Assembly: GCA_003952965.2 (NCBI GenBank) | Contig: CM025853.1 | Span: 19,834,824-19,898,823 of the forward strand | Direction: 5' to 3' | DNA from: Morella rubra | Lineage: Eukaryota; Streptophyta; Magnoliopsida; Fagales; Myricaceae | Length of the DNA: 64,000 bases | Shown here: positions 50,614 to 60,840 of the stretch, one piece after another | Numbering within the stretch: position 1 is the first letter of the stretch | Layout of the letters: each line of letters opens with the position of its first letter | Notes under the pieces: model-generated | What the model was told of the DNA's origin: nothing | The model's input: only the letters and a program-made list of their open reading frames with translations | The model's database searches: none | Translations under genes and position numbers: made by a program

Positions 50614-53073
50614 CCGTCATTTGCCATTGACTTTCTTTACTATAACCACGTTGGAGAGCCAGTCAGGATACTGCACTTCGCGAATAAAGTTGGCAGTTAG
50701 CAATTTGCCAACCTCCTTAGCAACTGCTTAATTGCGTTCGAGAGTGAAGGTCCTCCTCTTTTATCGGATGGGCTTGGTGTCTGGTAAGATACTTAGCTAG
50801 TGGGCGATGATATTCGGATCGATTCCTTCCATATCTGAATGAGACCATGCAATTGCAGTGCGATGCTTCACCAAGAATTCGACTAGGCTATCGCGTAGGG
50901 TTCCTATCAACACGGCGCTGATGCACACTATCTTTCCTGGTGCGAAATCTCAACTTCGTCTAGGTTCTTCGTAACTTGGGGTCGGGCTATCCTCTTTTGG
51001 TTTTGGTTATCAGGTTCGAGGTCGATATCAATTGGGGAAAACTCAACATGAGTGTCGTTGGTAGTCTTATGGCTTATCTCTACGACCTGACAAGATTCAC
51101 CTTTTCGGGCAGAATAGTAGCAACCTCGAGCTACTCCTTGATCTCATTTGACAACACCTAGCCCCATAGGTGTGGGAAACTTCAGGGTTAAATGATAATT
51201 GGAGGAGACGACATAGAGGGCGACTAGAGTAGGGCACCCAATGATGGCATTGTATGAAGACTATTTATTGACCACGAGAAAGTCCACTAGGGTGGTGGAA
51301 GAGGTATGGTAGGTGCTCACAGTTACTGGCAACAGCACAGAACTTATTGGACTGACCCGTTTTCCAGCAAACCCTAACAGCTCAGTGTCACAAGGTATGA
51401 GGGGAGATTCTGTGATACCCAATTGGTCGTAAGCCCCAGAGAGATTATGTTGGCTGAACTACCATTGGCGACGAGTACCCGTCGAATAGCAAAGTTGGAG
51501 ATCACAACAGCAATGATAAGTGCGTCGTTGTGATGTTATATGACTCCTTTTGCATCGGCTTCTGTGAATGTAATGGGTACTCCCTCCGTACGAGGTCGCT
51601 TAGAGTACTATTCTGTAAGGAAAGCCTGTTGGTGTTTTGCTTCTTGCATGTAATTCATTTTGCACTCTCTTGCTAGAGCCGCCAATGTTGTGTCCTCCTA
51701 TAATCATCTGGACCTCCCCTTGGGGAGGAGGTGGGGGTAAGTCTGTTTATGTGAGCAAGTTGTCTATGACGGGTTGGCGGTCCTAGCGTGGGGTGCGTTC
51801 CTGAGGTCGGTCTCGTCGAGGAACGCCATGCTCTAGTATGAAATGCTGCAGTTTTCCTTGCTGGAGTAAATACTTGATTTGTCACTTAAGCTCATAACAG
51901 TCATCCATGTTGTGCCTGTGGTCTTCATGGAAATCACAGTACTTGTTCCGATCTTGTCTCTCTGGTGGCATTTTTAGCTTCAGAGGCCATTTGACATTTG
52001 GTTCTTGCCTTATTTGCTTCAAAATCTCCCTAGGGGTAGTGTTGAGAGCTGTGAAAGTAGAGGGGGCGTCGCTTTGGAGGTGGTTGATCACGTCGCATGG
52101 GTCATGGTGAGCGGTCCTTGCCAGTTCGTCGTCTCTGATCTTGGTAGTGAGAACGGTTGATGTCGCAGTCCTTTTTCTCCCCTTGCTGGTCGGGAGGGGT
52201 TGAATGGAGACGTGCTGCAAACATGTCCTCAAAGTCCATGTGTTTCTATGCTTTCGTCACAGCATTTGCGAAATTGGTCGGAGCTTTCCTCATGAAGGTT
52301 TTGAGGAAGTCTCTCGGTAGGAGGCCATTGATCAAAGCCATAAGCTTAACCTCATCAGTAGCCTGGGAAACTGTGACAACCTCGCGATTGAAATTCGCTA
52401 TGTAAATGAGCAGGCTTTCCTTAGGGTTTTGCTTGACACTGAACAGGTAGGAGTTCGGGTGTTGAAGTCATCGATGGTTCCAGCCGATAGACTAGAAAAC
52501 CATTGTTGTGTTGATCCCTTGAGGGTTAATGAGAACGCATGACAGAGGATGGGATCTGCATATGACTGGACGTGTATGTGTAGGCGAAAAATCTCCAAGT
52601 GGTTGCAGGGGTCACCGAAACCTTCAAATAGGTCAATTTTGGGGTGGTCGGAAGTGTGGGGGCAGTGGGCATGCAAGCACTTTTAATGTATACGGGGAGC
52701 TTTTGACGTTCGCTAGAATGGATGAGTCATTGGTTTTAGGGTTCTCTACCCTGCTCAGCTTCTATTGTAGTAGTCAGATTTGCTTCGCCTGCCCGGTCAC
52801 CTGTTCATAGAGTGCAACATGCCAAATATCTGCCCCGCATTACTTGGGAGGAGATTGGTGAGCCGAGTGGTTGTTTGCGGTTTCTTCGTGCGAGGGAGAT
52901 ACAACTGACTGTGGAGAGGTCAGAGGAGGTTTAGGAATTGTGTTGATTTGCTGGGCAAGGTTCTTGACGGTCTGGACCAAGGTGGCTAACAGCGCGTCAT
53001 TGTTAGGGGTGGGTTCTTGTTTTACCATCAGAGGTGGCTGGTCACCATTCGGTATCTCAGTGGAGGAAGTCAT
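50614..53073 (-). pseudogene. gag and protease remnants of the gypsy fossil
   Basis: The gag start region is at 52840-53073 (MTSSTEIPNGDQ). The capsid-like part is at 52398-52676 (DPCNHLEIFRLHI, ALTLKGS-type FSLTLKGSTQQWF) and the zinc-knuckle-like CDFHEDHRHNMDDC at 51882-52232. The protease region is expected around 51.0-51.6 kb and is not clean. Many breaks. Confidence 0.7.
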
Positions 53074-53275
53074 TACAGCAAAAAGAGATGCAAGGGGGAT
53101 GGCTGGAGCACAAACAACTCTGACAGGACTGAACTAAATAGACATCCTTACATTAAGCATTAAAGTAGATTCTTACAATAATCATTAACAAACATCCTTA
53201 CATTAAGCATTAAAGTAGATCAACCAAATAATACAGTACATAATTTGGTGACAAGAACTATAAACAATAAATATC

Positions 53276-54201
53276 TTACTGTGGTAACATGTGCCTCAAA
53301 TAAGTACACACACCGGTACCATATACTTGAGCAACCAAAATTCCACCAAAAAGATACCAACTAAAGACCAATGGAGCCCTATAATCCCTCATTTGGACCT
53401 CTGAATCCTTTCTCACCACCTGAATCTCCTCTTGATGTTGTGCAGCCATTGAATTGATTATGGTTCGATGTTGCGAAGCCATGGCAGCCAAATGTTGTTA
53501 GTGCTGTGTAGTCATGGCCTCAATGGCTGTTTTTGTTGTCGAAGATCTCTCTGAATTGATTCCAAAGAAACTTGTTCACCAATCGTTTGACCGTGCATTA
53601 CTCAGAGTTGCCGAATAACCCTTCGTCCATATGTGCACGTCATAGGATCTCTTCATAGAAAATAATTACAATGACCACCATCCTGCCACCATTAATTTAA
53701 ACAACTAGGTTAAACACCATTTATCGAAACAACTATAAATTCTATCACATTTAGAACTACAACAATACTAAACTTGATCTACTAATAATTTCTTTGTACT
53801 TATATTATACTTACTCAACTAGTTATTAAGCATTATTGTAACAATTAGTCTCACAAGCAGTTGTAAAAAAACATTGTACTACTAAACATTAATGTAACAA
53901 TTAGTGTTCTTTAGATTTCCTTACATGTCAATTCATCCCAACACTAACACTTCTCGGAAAGAGAAAAAAAACAAAAGTTCCATCTTGCATTTTAAATAAG
54001 ATACCAAAACATCTTCGAAGGCAGTAATCGAGATTTGTAACTAACCTTGTACTTTACACAACCCCATAATCGTCTGCCAAAGTTTTCATCCATGAATGCA
54101 GTAGTTGAGTTTGCTCTTAAATCACAGAAACATCTTGGACCCTCTATAGAACATTCACTTTGTTCACTAGCAGAGCTAAAGCTATTGTGTGATTCGGACA
54201 T
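53276..54201 (-). pseudogene. GRF-type zinc-finger gene, decayed
   Basis: An exon from the ATG at 54199-54201 to 54046 encodes MSESHNSF... and CFCDLRANSTT...NFGRRLWGC, the first part of a GRF zinc finger (Cys-x-Cys, GRR, Cys). The donor AAG/GTTAGT is intact. The next exon starts at 53682 in phase and continues GGHCNYFL, then a TGA where the family has Trp, then RDPMTCTYGRRVIRQL and another stop. A coiled-coil-like segment and a hydrophobic tail follow in a separate frame at 53276-53491. GRF proteins of this short kind (zinc finger, coiled coil, C-terminal membrane helix) are common in plants and often multiply with transposons. With at least two in-frame stops I call it a pseudogene. A stray GA tract lies upstream at 54397-54461. 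Confidence 0.65.
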
Positions 54202-54396
54202 TTGAACGACTGAGATAAGAAAAACAAAAATACCCATGACATTCAGATCTTAAAATCTAGTCAGAAAGGGAAAAAGTGAGAACCCAAACCTTCAAGAAAA
54301 TGGTTCTCGCATTTGCTTCACCCATGCGTCTGAAAATGGTTGATGGCAAGAGTAGATCTTGACTTCATGTCTGGCAAATGGAAGAGAGAAATGAGA

Positions 54397-54403
54397 GAGA
54401 GAG

Positions 54404-54461
<58 letters not shown>
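54397..54461. repeat. (GA)n microsatellite
   Basis: About 25 GA units preceded by two gagaaat interruptions. It lies between the GRF pseudogene and the pararetrovirus fossil, possibly in the former leader of the GRF gene. Confidence 0.9.
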
Positions 54462-54463
<2 letters not shown>

Positions 54464-54479
54464 TGTGGCTGTAAATAGA

Positions 54480-56412
54480 GATGTCGAGATAATGTAAAAG
54501 AACGTTAGAAGGAATGCGAGTGGAAGATTTAACAATTTTATTAAGACTTAAATCTTGAAATTGGTTTTCTAAATCTGACATACTACTATCTTTATCATGA
54601 TCAGTGGAAGAAGAAGAAGTTGGGGTATTGAGAACATGAATATTCTTATTTTCATTTGAAGTAAGAGAAATTTTTGAAAGCATATCCTCGATTTTGTGTA
54701 AAACTTCATTATCACCAGAGGAATGTTTCGTAAGAGGAGCCATCTTGGGTAATTCATGAGGAATAAAGAGAGAAGTAGTTGTAGAAGAATTTGCAATAGT
54801 AGAAGGTTTTATTAAATGCTCGATCTTTGTAAGATGAGTGCCAACTTAATGTAAAAAGGTATTGGTATAATTATTCTATCGAATAATATTATCAAGATTT
54901 TTATCACTATTAGATAAACTATTTGTTTTAAAAGGAGTAGCTAAATAATTTCGAGAATTATTACTAAAACTGATAGTTCCAAGGAGGATAAAATTCAAAT
55001 ATTTTTTGTGATCATGAGTGATCCAAGGAATATCTTTCGTCAAAACATTTAACGAGGAAATATTAGTTTCAAACCATGAAAAGAAAGAAATATGTTGTTG
55101 AACTTGAATCATATGATTATAATAATGAGTACATATAAGAGCTTGTTTATCAGACGAGTATTTGGTCAAAAACCAAATCGTTTGACAGTGTTATCATTAG
55201 ATTGAAAAGTCTTTTGAAGTATATCTTTATTTAATACAAAATTAGTTTGTAAGACATGGATAGAATGAGAGTGTTGAAGGGAAAAAGCTCCAAATTGAGT
55301 AGGAGAATTTTTTCATCAGGAAGAAGAGGCGGTTCAGATAAATTATCATAAAGAGGCAATTGAACTGATGTTTTAGTTCGCGTACTTGTTATTTCAGGTA
55401 TTCGTAGATTATGAGGAATATTAGAAGGAAATGTAGAAGTACTTGGAATAAATGAATTTAAAGCAGATCGAAAATTACTAGATGTTCGAGAATCAATAGA
55501 TGATCGTGAATTTGTAGATGATCGATTATTAAGAAAGGATAGAGTGACAGATCCATCTGTATGTTGAGCAAAATATTCAATTTGTTTATTTTCTTTTTTA
55601 GGAGGAACTACTAAAGGGAGTTTCTATTGGTTAGGTAAAATAATATCATCCCATTTTAATCATACGAGGGATAGTGATATTTGAAAATTTAGTACTTGTA
55701 TTTAAGAGTAAAGTTTCACCAGAAAGAGGGTGAACTTTAGATCGAGGGTCTAATGTTGTTTTCATTAATTTATAATGGAGCTGGTATACGACAGCAAGGT
55801 ATTGAGTACCTTCCATCATATCATAGCCTGAAGATTTAATATTTAAGATTAAAGAATGTAAAATAGTTGTATCAGATAAAGAAAGAGGAAAACAAGGATA
55901 ACAATTAAAATATATAGGTCCTTGATGTAAAGAAGATTCAACAATACCAAGTAAAGAATTGGAAAATTGGTTATGGCAGCCATCTCGTAAACAAAGAAGA
56001 ACAGATGCATTCAAACCTTGTTGTGTGAGAGGGTGGTTGCTATTTGAACTAAACATATATGCATGTATTTAAAACCTTGAGCATGATGTTGTTTTATCAT
56101 GTCGGTGTTAATGAGATGCAATGATTCATATTCTTTACCAATAGGTATCAATTGTTCAATAGTTTTAATGGCATAATCAGTACGAAATGAAAATGTAGAA
56201 TGCTTATATAAATGTGAGTCCTTGACCTTGAGTATGACCCAATTATTTAAGGGCTTATTATCTTCCAAAGAAATATGATCAAGTTCAACAACATATTCCT
56301 TTCTTTTCATGGTTTGAAACTAATATTTCCCCGTTAAATGTTTTAACGAAAGATATTCCTTGGATCACTCATGATCACAAGAAAATATTTGAATTTTATC
56401 CTCCTATGGATA
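54480..56412 (-). mobile_element. Endogenous pararetrovirus (Caulimoviridae) fossil, probably florendovirus-like
   Basis: The minus strand carries a movement-protein region (from 56310 to about 55646: EYVVELDHISLE, SFRTDYAIKTIEQLIPIG, LLCLRDGCHN, GPIYFNCYPCFPLSL). Below it is a coat-protein-type region with Ser/Glu-rich KIEDMLSKISL text (to about 54500). The polymerase region is absent. A stretch of about 100 bp at 56309-56412 is the inverted copy of 54970-55078, so two virus pieces are joined head to head. It is broken by many lesions and old. The genus assignment is from remembered similarity only. Confidence 0.75.
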
Positions 56413-56519
56413 CTTTCAGTAATATATATATATATATATATATATGTTAGCGGAGTTAATATAATACCATCTTTGAACAAGTAAGAGACACATATGTGCG
56501 AATTAATAAGCACATTAAC

Positions 56520-56780
56520 TCTATAAGAAACTTTTGGCAGCGTTTTTAAGAAATTGCCACTAAATCTTACACTTATTGCGGCACTCGCAAAGCAAATCAA
56601 ACGTTGCTAGAAACTCATCTTTCAATGGCATTTTTAAATAAACACCGCCTTTTGGTTGTGTTTTTAACACAAATGCTGCTAAATCTAGAGCTTTGGGCAG
56701 TGTTTCAACAAAAAACACTTTGCTTGCGGGGTTTTTAAAAAAATGCCACTAAAACGAAACTCCCTTAATCAATGCCTAAT
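56520..56780. mobile_element. CACTA-like subterminal repeat debris
   Basis: Repeated ggcagcgtttttaagaaattgccactaaa and variants in both directions, typical of subterminal repeats of CACTA or related plant DNA transposons. No terminus was identified. Confidence 0.4.
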
Positions 56781-57104
56781 CAGTCTTAATCACAGATTGC
56801 TTAGATGACAATATCACTTAAATAAATATTCAGCACTGTTTTTAACTGACAATTATGGATTTGCAACCCATGCAATATCTACGCAACGTCACTCTCCACT
56901 ATTTTTCTTAATTTTGAAAGTCAAACAATTAAAACTTGCCAAAAATCAAATTAAATATCAATCACATGTTTTTAGACATTTAACCCATGTGGTTTTGGGT
57001 CATTCTATTTGCATTCTTCATTTATTTCTCAATCAAAACGAACGGAAATATCAATCACATATTTTGCATGTGATTTATTTGTCCATTTTGCATCCGATAT
57101 TCAA

Positions 57105-57996
57105 AAGAGTTAATTACACTTTGCGCTACAGAGTTTAGAATCTCTAACACTTTGCGCTCCCTTCTTTTTTTTTTAAGACATTTTACCCCTTGACTTCTAG
57201 GTCTTGTCGATTCCCTGTCAAAATGAACGGAAAATGTCCAAAACATACAGAACACGTGGCTCGCTTGCCCATTTTACCCTCCGATATTCAAACTACTATG
57301 ACAATAACACCCCTAATAAAATCTTGATTCCTTAATTGATGCATGCATAAAATTTTTACATCGCAATGCACAACACCTCAAAAATCATAGTCGCATAACT
57401 CAATATTCTTCTTTTAAGCGCGAGTGCAACTGTGATCTAATTTTGGGCCACTAAAGTATTCAGATGTTGATTGCAACATAGAGCAGAACTTAGAAGACTA
57501 AATCAATGATAGTGGGAGAGGTTAGGGTAAGTAAAAGAATACTTGGAATGTTCTGAGTTCACGGGAAATATACAGGGGAAGACAAGAGACATCAATTATG
57601 GGATTATGATTTTATTAAGGGTGTTATTGTCATAGCAATTTAAATATAGGGGCAAAATGAACAAGTGAGCCATGTGTTCCGCAGGTGCTAGACATTTTCA
57701 TTCATTTTGACAGGAAAATTAATCGGGGGTGCAAATCGACAAGACCATGTCTCAAAAATAAAAGAAAGTGGTGCAAAGTGTAATTAACCTTTTTTGGATA
57801 TTTGGGACAAAATTGGCAAGATAAGCACGTGTTTTACATGTGATTGAGATTTATGTTTGTTTTCACAAATAAATAAACAGGAGGTGCATATCGATGGAAC
57901 CTAGAACTACGTAGGTGAAAATATCTCAAAAATAAAAGAACGAGGTGCAAAGTATGAGATCTCTTAAACTATATGGGTGCAAAGTGCAATTAACTC
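57105..57996. mobile_element. Non-autonomous element with about 200-bp terminal inverted repeats
   Basis: The left arm from gttaattacactttgcgc (57107) to about 57330 is matched in reverse complement by about 57595-57790, and the extreme end again at 57900-57996 (gcaaagtgcaattaactc). Shared inner blocks include tgtcaaaatgaa, cacgtggctc/gagccatgtg and atgacaataacaccc. It is non-coding. The long arms suggest a MULE-like or foldback element. The double right end suggests one copy nested in another or an internal duplication. Confidence 0.6.
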
Positions 57997-58220
57997 ATAG
58001 AATAAAATCTTTCATTGAATTCAAAATCATCGCATATATAATTTGTTATTCTCTAACATTAAAGAACATGGTGGCCCATCCCCTTTTATTTTTTTATTTC
58101 TAAAGATAAGAAGATTGGGTTGTTTTTTTAGGATTTATGTTAAGTTCGTAGCAATATCATCCAATTTAGTCAACCGCTACTTTGCTTAAGATAAAATAAT
58201 AACAAGCAAATTAAAAGGTG

Positions 58221-58690
58221 CACTACAAGAAAACAGGCTATAGCGACATAATTCGTAGCAACGAGTTAGATTTCGTTGCAAATAGTAGACTTTTACCGAT
58301 GATAATCACAGACTCGTCGCTACTAGAATTTTCGAAACGACAAACAGAGTTGTTGGCCAATTGTTCTTGAAAGCAAAAATAGTGACAAAATAAAATTTAT
58401 TAGCAATGAGATAGGTGGTCGCTAAAAAATATTTTTACCGGCTATAATCACAAACTCGTCTCTACTATAATTTTAGCAACAACAAAAAAAAAGAGTTTGT
58501 TGCTCTCATTGGTCTTGAAAGGAAAAACAGTGATGAAATAATTTTTTTTTAGTAATTAGGTTGGTGGTCGCTGAAAGAATACTTTAATATACTCAGCGAG
58601 TCAAGTTAATTCCTATTCTACTGGTCGTAGGTAAAAAAAAAAAAAAAAAACTATATCCAAACTAGTCGTAGGAATTAATATGCAATTAAT
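58221..58690 (+). mobile_element. CACTA (En/Spm) 5'-terminus fragment
   Basis: Begins CACTACAAGAAAACAGGC, the classic CACTA terminal motif, followed by repeated gtcgctactagaatttt/tggtcgctaaaaaat subterminal units. No opposite terminus was found nearby, so the element is truncated. Confidence 0.65.
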
Positions 58691-58739
58691 TCCTATTCAT
58701 TGAAAGTGAGAAATTGAAATGCTCAATTAAAAAAGATAA

Positions 58740-58808
58740 CTATTTTCCGCGGGAAGCCCAAATTATGAGCAGCGCCCAAACGAACTTCCTGAGTTTATTC
58801 CTCACCTT

Positions 58809-58849
<41 letters not shown>

Positions 58850-58887
58850 GCACTCGACCACCCCAGCCAAGCCTCTCCACCGTGAAG
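58740..58887 (+). other. Probable 5'-leader exon with CT microsatellite
   Basis: A GC-richer stretch with a (CT)n tract at 58812-58848 ends at ACCGTGAAG/GTATGT, a good donor. This is typical of a plant leader exon. It may belong to the small ORF at 59245 or be the old 5' part of the LEUNIG-like pseudogene; which cannot be told. Confidence 0.45.
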
Positions 58888-59244
58888 GTATGTTTTATTT
58901 TTGTTTTTATTTTCGTGCTCTGTTTCAACCTAGCTATGAATGTCACGCTTTGATATTTTATGAATAATGAAATTGTTGGTGACCCTCCCATGATTTGAGA
59001 GAGTGTCTCTTTTTCTTCTTTCGATTGGTGCTCTGAGCATGGAAGAGGATTGCACGTATTGGATTGCAAGAATATTGAAAATGAATCGATTTTCTTTCCT
59101 CTGCTTGTCCTGAGAGGGGGGTCTCACTTGATCCCTTTGTGATTCCGAGAGAAATTTTGTCCGTGTTTTATTTTCTTCGATTTTGTTAAAGTTTCCTAAA
59201 ATTGAGAGGTTTGCGAGAGATTTTCCTGTCAATAGTCGTCGAAA

Positions 59245-59421
59245 ATGCCAGGGGCCCGCAAACAAGAGCTCGACTTTGTGCCAGGGCTTGATTCTCTCTG
59301 CTTTGATAATATTGGGCAGTTTTTCGATGTAGAAGAGGCTTGTGGGATGAGGCCTGTGAGCCTAGTGAGCTTCCTGACTGGGATTTTGGTGATATCGGCG
59401 ATGACTTTGCTTGGATGAATG
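59245..59421 (+). CDS. Small ORF of unknown function
   Basis: An ATG-started frame of 58 codons beginning MPGARKQELDFVPGLDSLCFDNIGQFF and ending TGA. In the next frame from about 59330 the text reads EPSELPDWDFGDIGDDFAW and runs to TAA at about 59448; it looks more like a conserved acidic/aromatic protein tail than the in-frame text does. The coding sequence may thus be the C-terminal exon of a larger protein that has shifted frame. I do not recognise the family. It lies between a probable leader exon and the LEUNIG-type exons. Confidence 0.3.
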
Positions 59422-59665
59422 AACCCCTCAATATACCCTGCCAATAAGTTTTTCAGCTTAGGACTAAGCAGTTTTGTTTAGAGTTACAAGAGGGTTTTTA
59501 AGTCTTAGAAACGTAAGATTTACTCCTTGAGAGAGTCGTTTTGAGAGTGCTTTTAATTTATATGTTTAATTTTGTTGCTAAGAGATGGGAGAGGTATGAG
59601 CCAGCATTGTAATTGGAGTCATTTTAATTTTGGTATGCTTCTGAGAACACCATATCTGACTTCAG

Positions 59666-60618
59666 GAAGACATGGAACAATTTGGAGATGTCAATGCTTT
59701 AGATGATAATGTGGAGTCTTTTCTGTCTCACGATGGAGGAGATGGAGGCAACTTATATGGAACAGTGAAGCAGAGTCCTGCTGAGCACCAAAAAGAGTCT
59801 TCGAAAGGTAACCGCATCATCATGTTGTATCTATGAAGGCTTGTGTTAATTTTTTTACTTGCCAATATACTTGTGGCCCCATTTTCCATTTCGGGTTTTA
59901 CCTTCAGTGAAGTTGGTTGCATACGGACAAGAAACAGCAAAGTTACCTGCTGTCATTTTTCTTCAGATGGGAAGTTTCTAGCTAGTGCTGGAGATGACAG
60001 GAAGGTATATCTCCTCTTAGAAGGAGAAAATACTACATCCAAGTAACATATCTACCATTGTAGAATTATGTTTTCTTTCTGTAATTGGCACTCAAGATAG
60101 CAGTGAGCTATAACCTCTTTTGTTAGAGGTAACCACTTGCCTCTAACTTGGAGGTCAGTTGGGAAAGAACGAAATAAACTTTGAAGTATATTTGCATTTG
60201 TTGTATGTATTAGGTTGTCCTCTGGAACATGGACACCTTGCAAAGAGAGAACACCCCTGAAGATCACAAATCAGTGATTACAGATGGCAGCCCAGCTATT
60301 GTCTGCAATCATATACTACCAACACTTCACTTGTTGTGTCCCTCCATTTCCATCCTAAGAAGACTGATCTATTCTGTTTATGTGATAACAACAATGAACT
60401 ATACTCTATTGGAATATCAATCCAGTCTCCTGTAGTCGTATCTCCAAGGTTGGTTCTCGCTTTCCACTTTTGGGTCACAAGTAATGTGTTAGAGCTGCAC
60501 TGGAATGATCTCACAGTTCTAATGTTCTATTGTTTGGCATAGGGAGGTATGGCACAAGTGAGATTTCAACCAAGAATTGGAAATCAAGTACTCTGCTGTA
60601 TAGTGCATAGGAAATAAG
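59666..60618 (+). pseudogene. Truncated LEUNIG-type WD40 corepressor pseudogene
   Basis: Exon-like pieces match the plant Groucho/Tup1-type corepressor LEUNIG or LEUNIG_HOMOLOG. They are 59666-59807 (EDMEQFGDVNALDDNVESFL), about 59895-60004 ([23 protein letters not shown]), 60214-60286 (VVLWNMDTLQRENTPEDH), 60336-60450 (SLHFHPKKTDLFCLCDNNNE) and 60541-60615 (GGMAQVRFQPRIGNQV, then TAA). Full proteins have an N-terminal LUFS domain, a Gln-rich middle and seven WD repeats. Here the LUFS and Gln-rich parts and most WD repeats are missing. The acceptor before the second piece reads CG instead of AG, and between the third and fourth pieces a block is deleted with a change of frame. It keeps intron positions, so it is a duplicated gene fragment, not a processed copy. 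Confidence 0.8.
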
Positions 60619-60840
60619 CTAGAGGACCAGAATTTGCACAACTCTCTAGTGTGCCGTGTGTGCGCGCCTGTATTACTTGCTTTCTTTGTCCCCCTCGGTG
60701 TGACTTTATTCCAGTTTTGAAGTGAATTTTGCCATCGACTTCGTATAAATAAGAAGAGAAAAAAAAAATGTTAGAAACCTTCCCTGAATGGAATGGTTCA
60801 GTACAATGCCACTTCTCAAAGTTCGTATGACCTAATTCTA

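Larger units (their letters stand above)
38639..53110 (-). mobile_element. Broken Ty3/gypsy LTR retrotransposon fossil, Tat-like
   Basis: Read on the minus strand: gag from about 53073, pol (protease, reverse transcriptase, RNase H and integrase regions) down to about 48090, a long post-pol region, and one recognisable LTR at 38639-39007. The other LTR was not found; the gag side ends abruptly near 53110. The integrase tail and gag style, an extra ORF on the opposite strand between pol and the LTR, and tandem repeats in the same place are traits described for the Tat lineage. All coding parts are broken by many lesions, so it is dead and old. Dating from LTR pairs is impossible with one LTR. 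The length is inflated by internal duplications and captured DNA. Confidence 0.75.
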
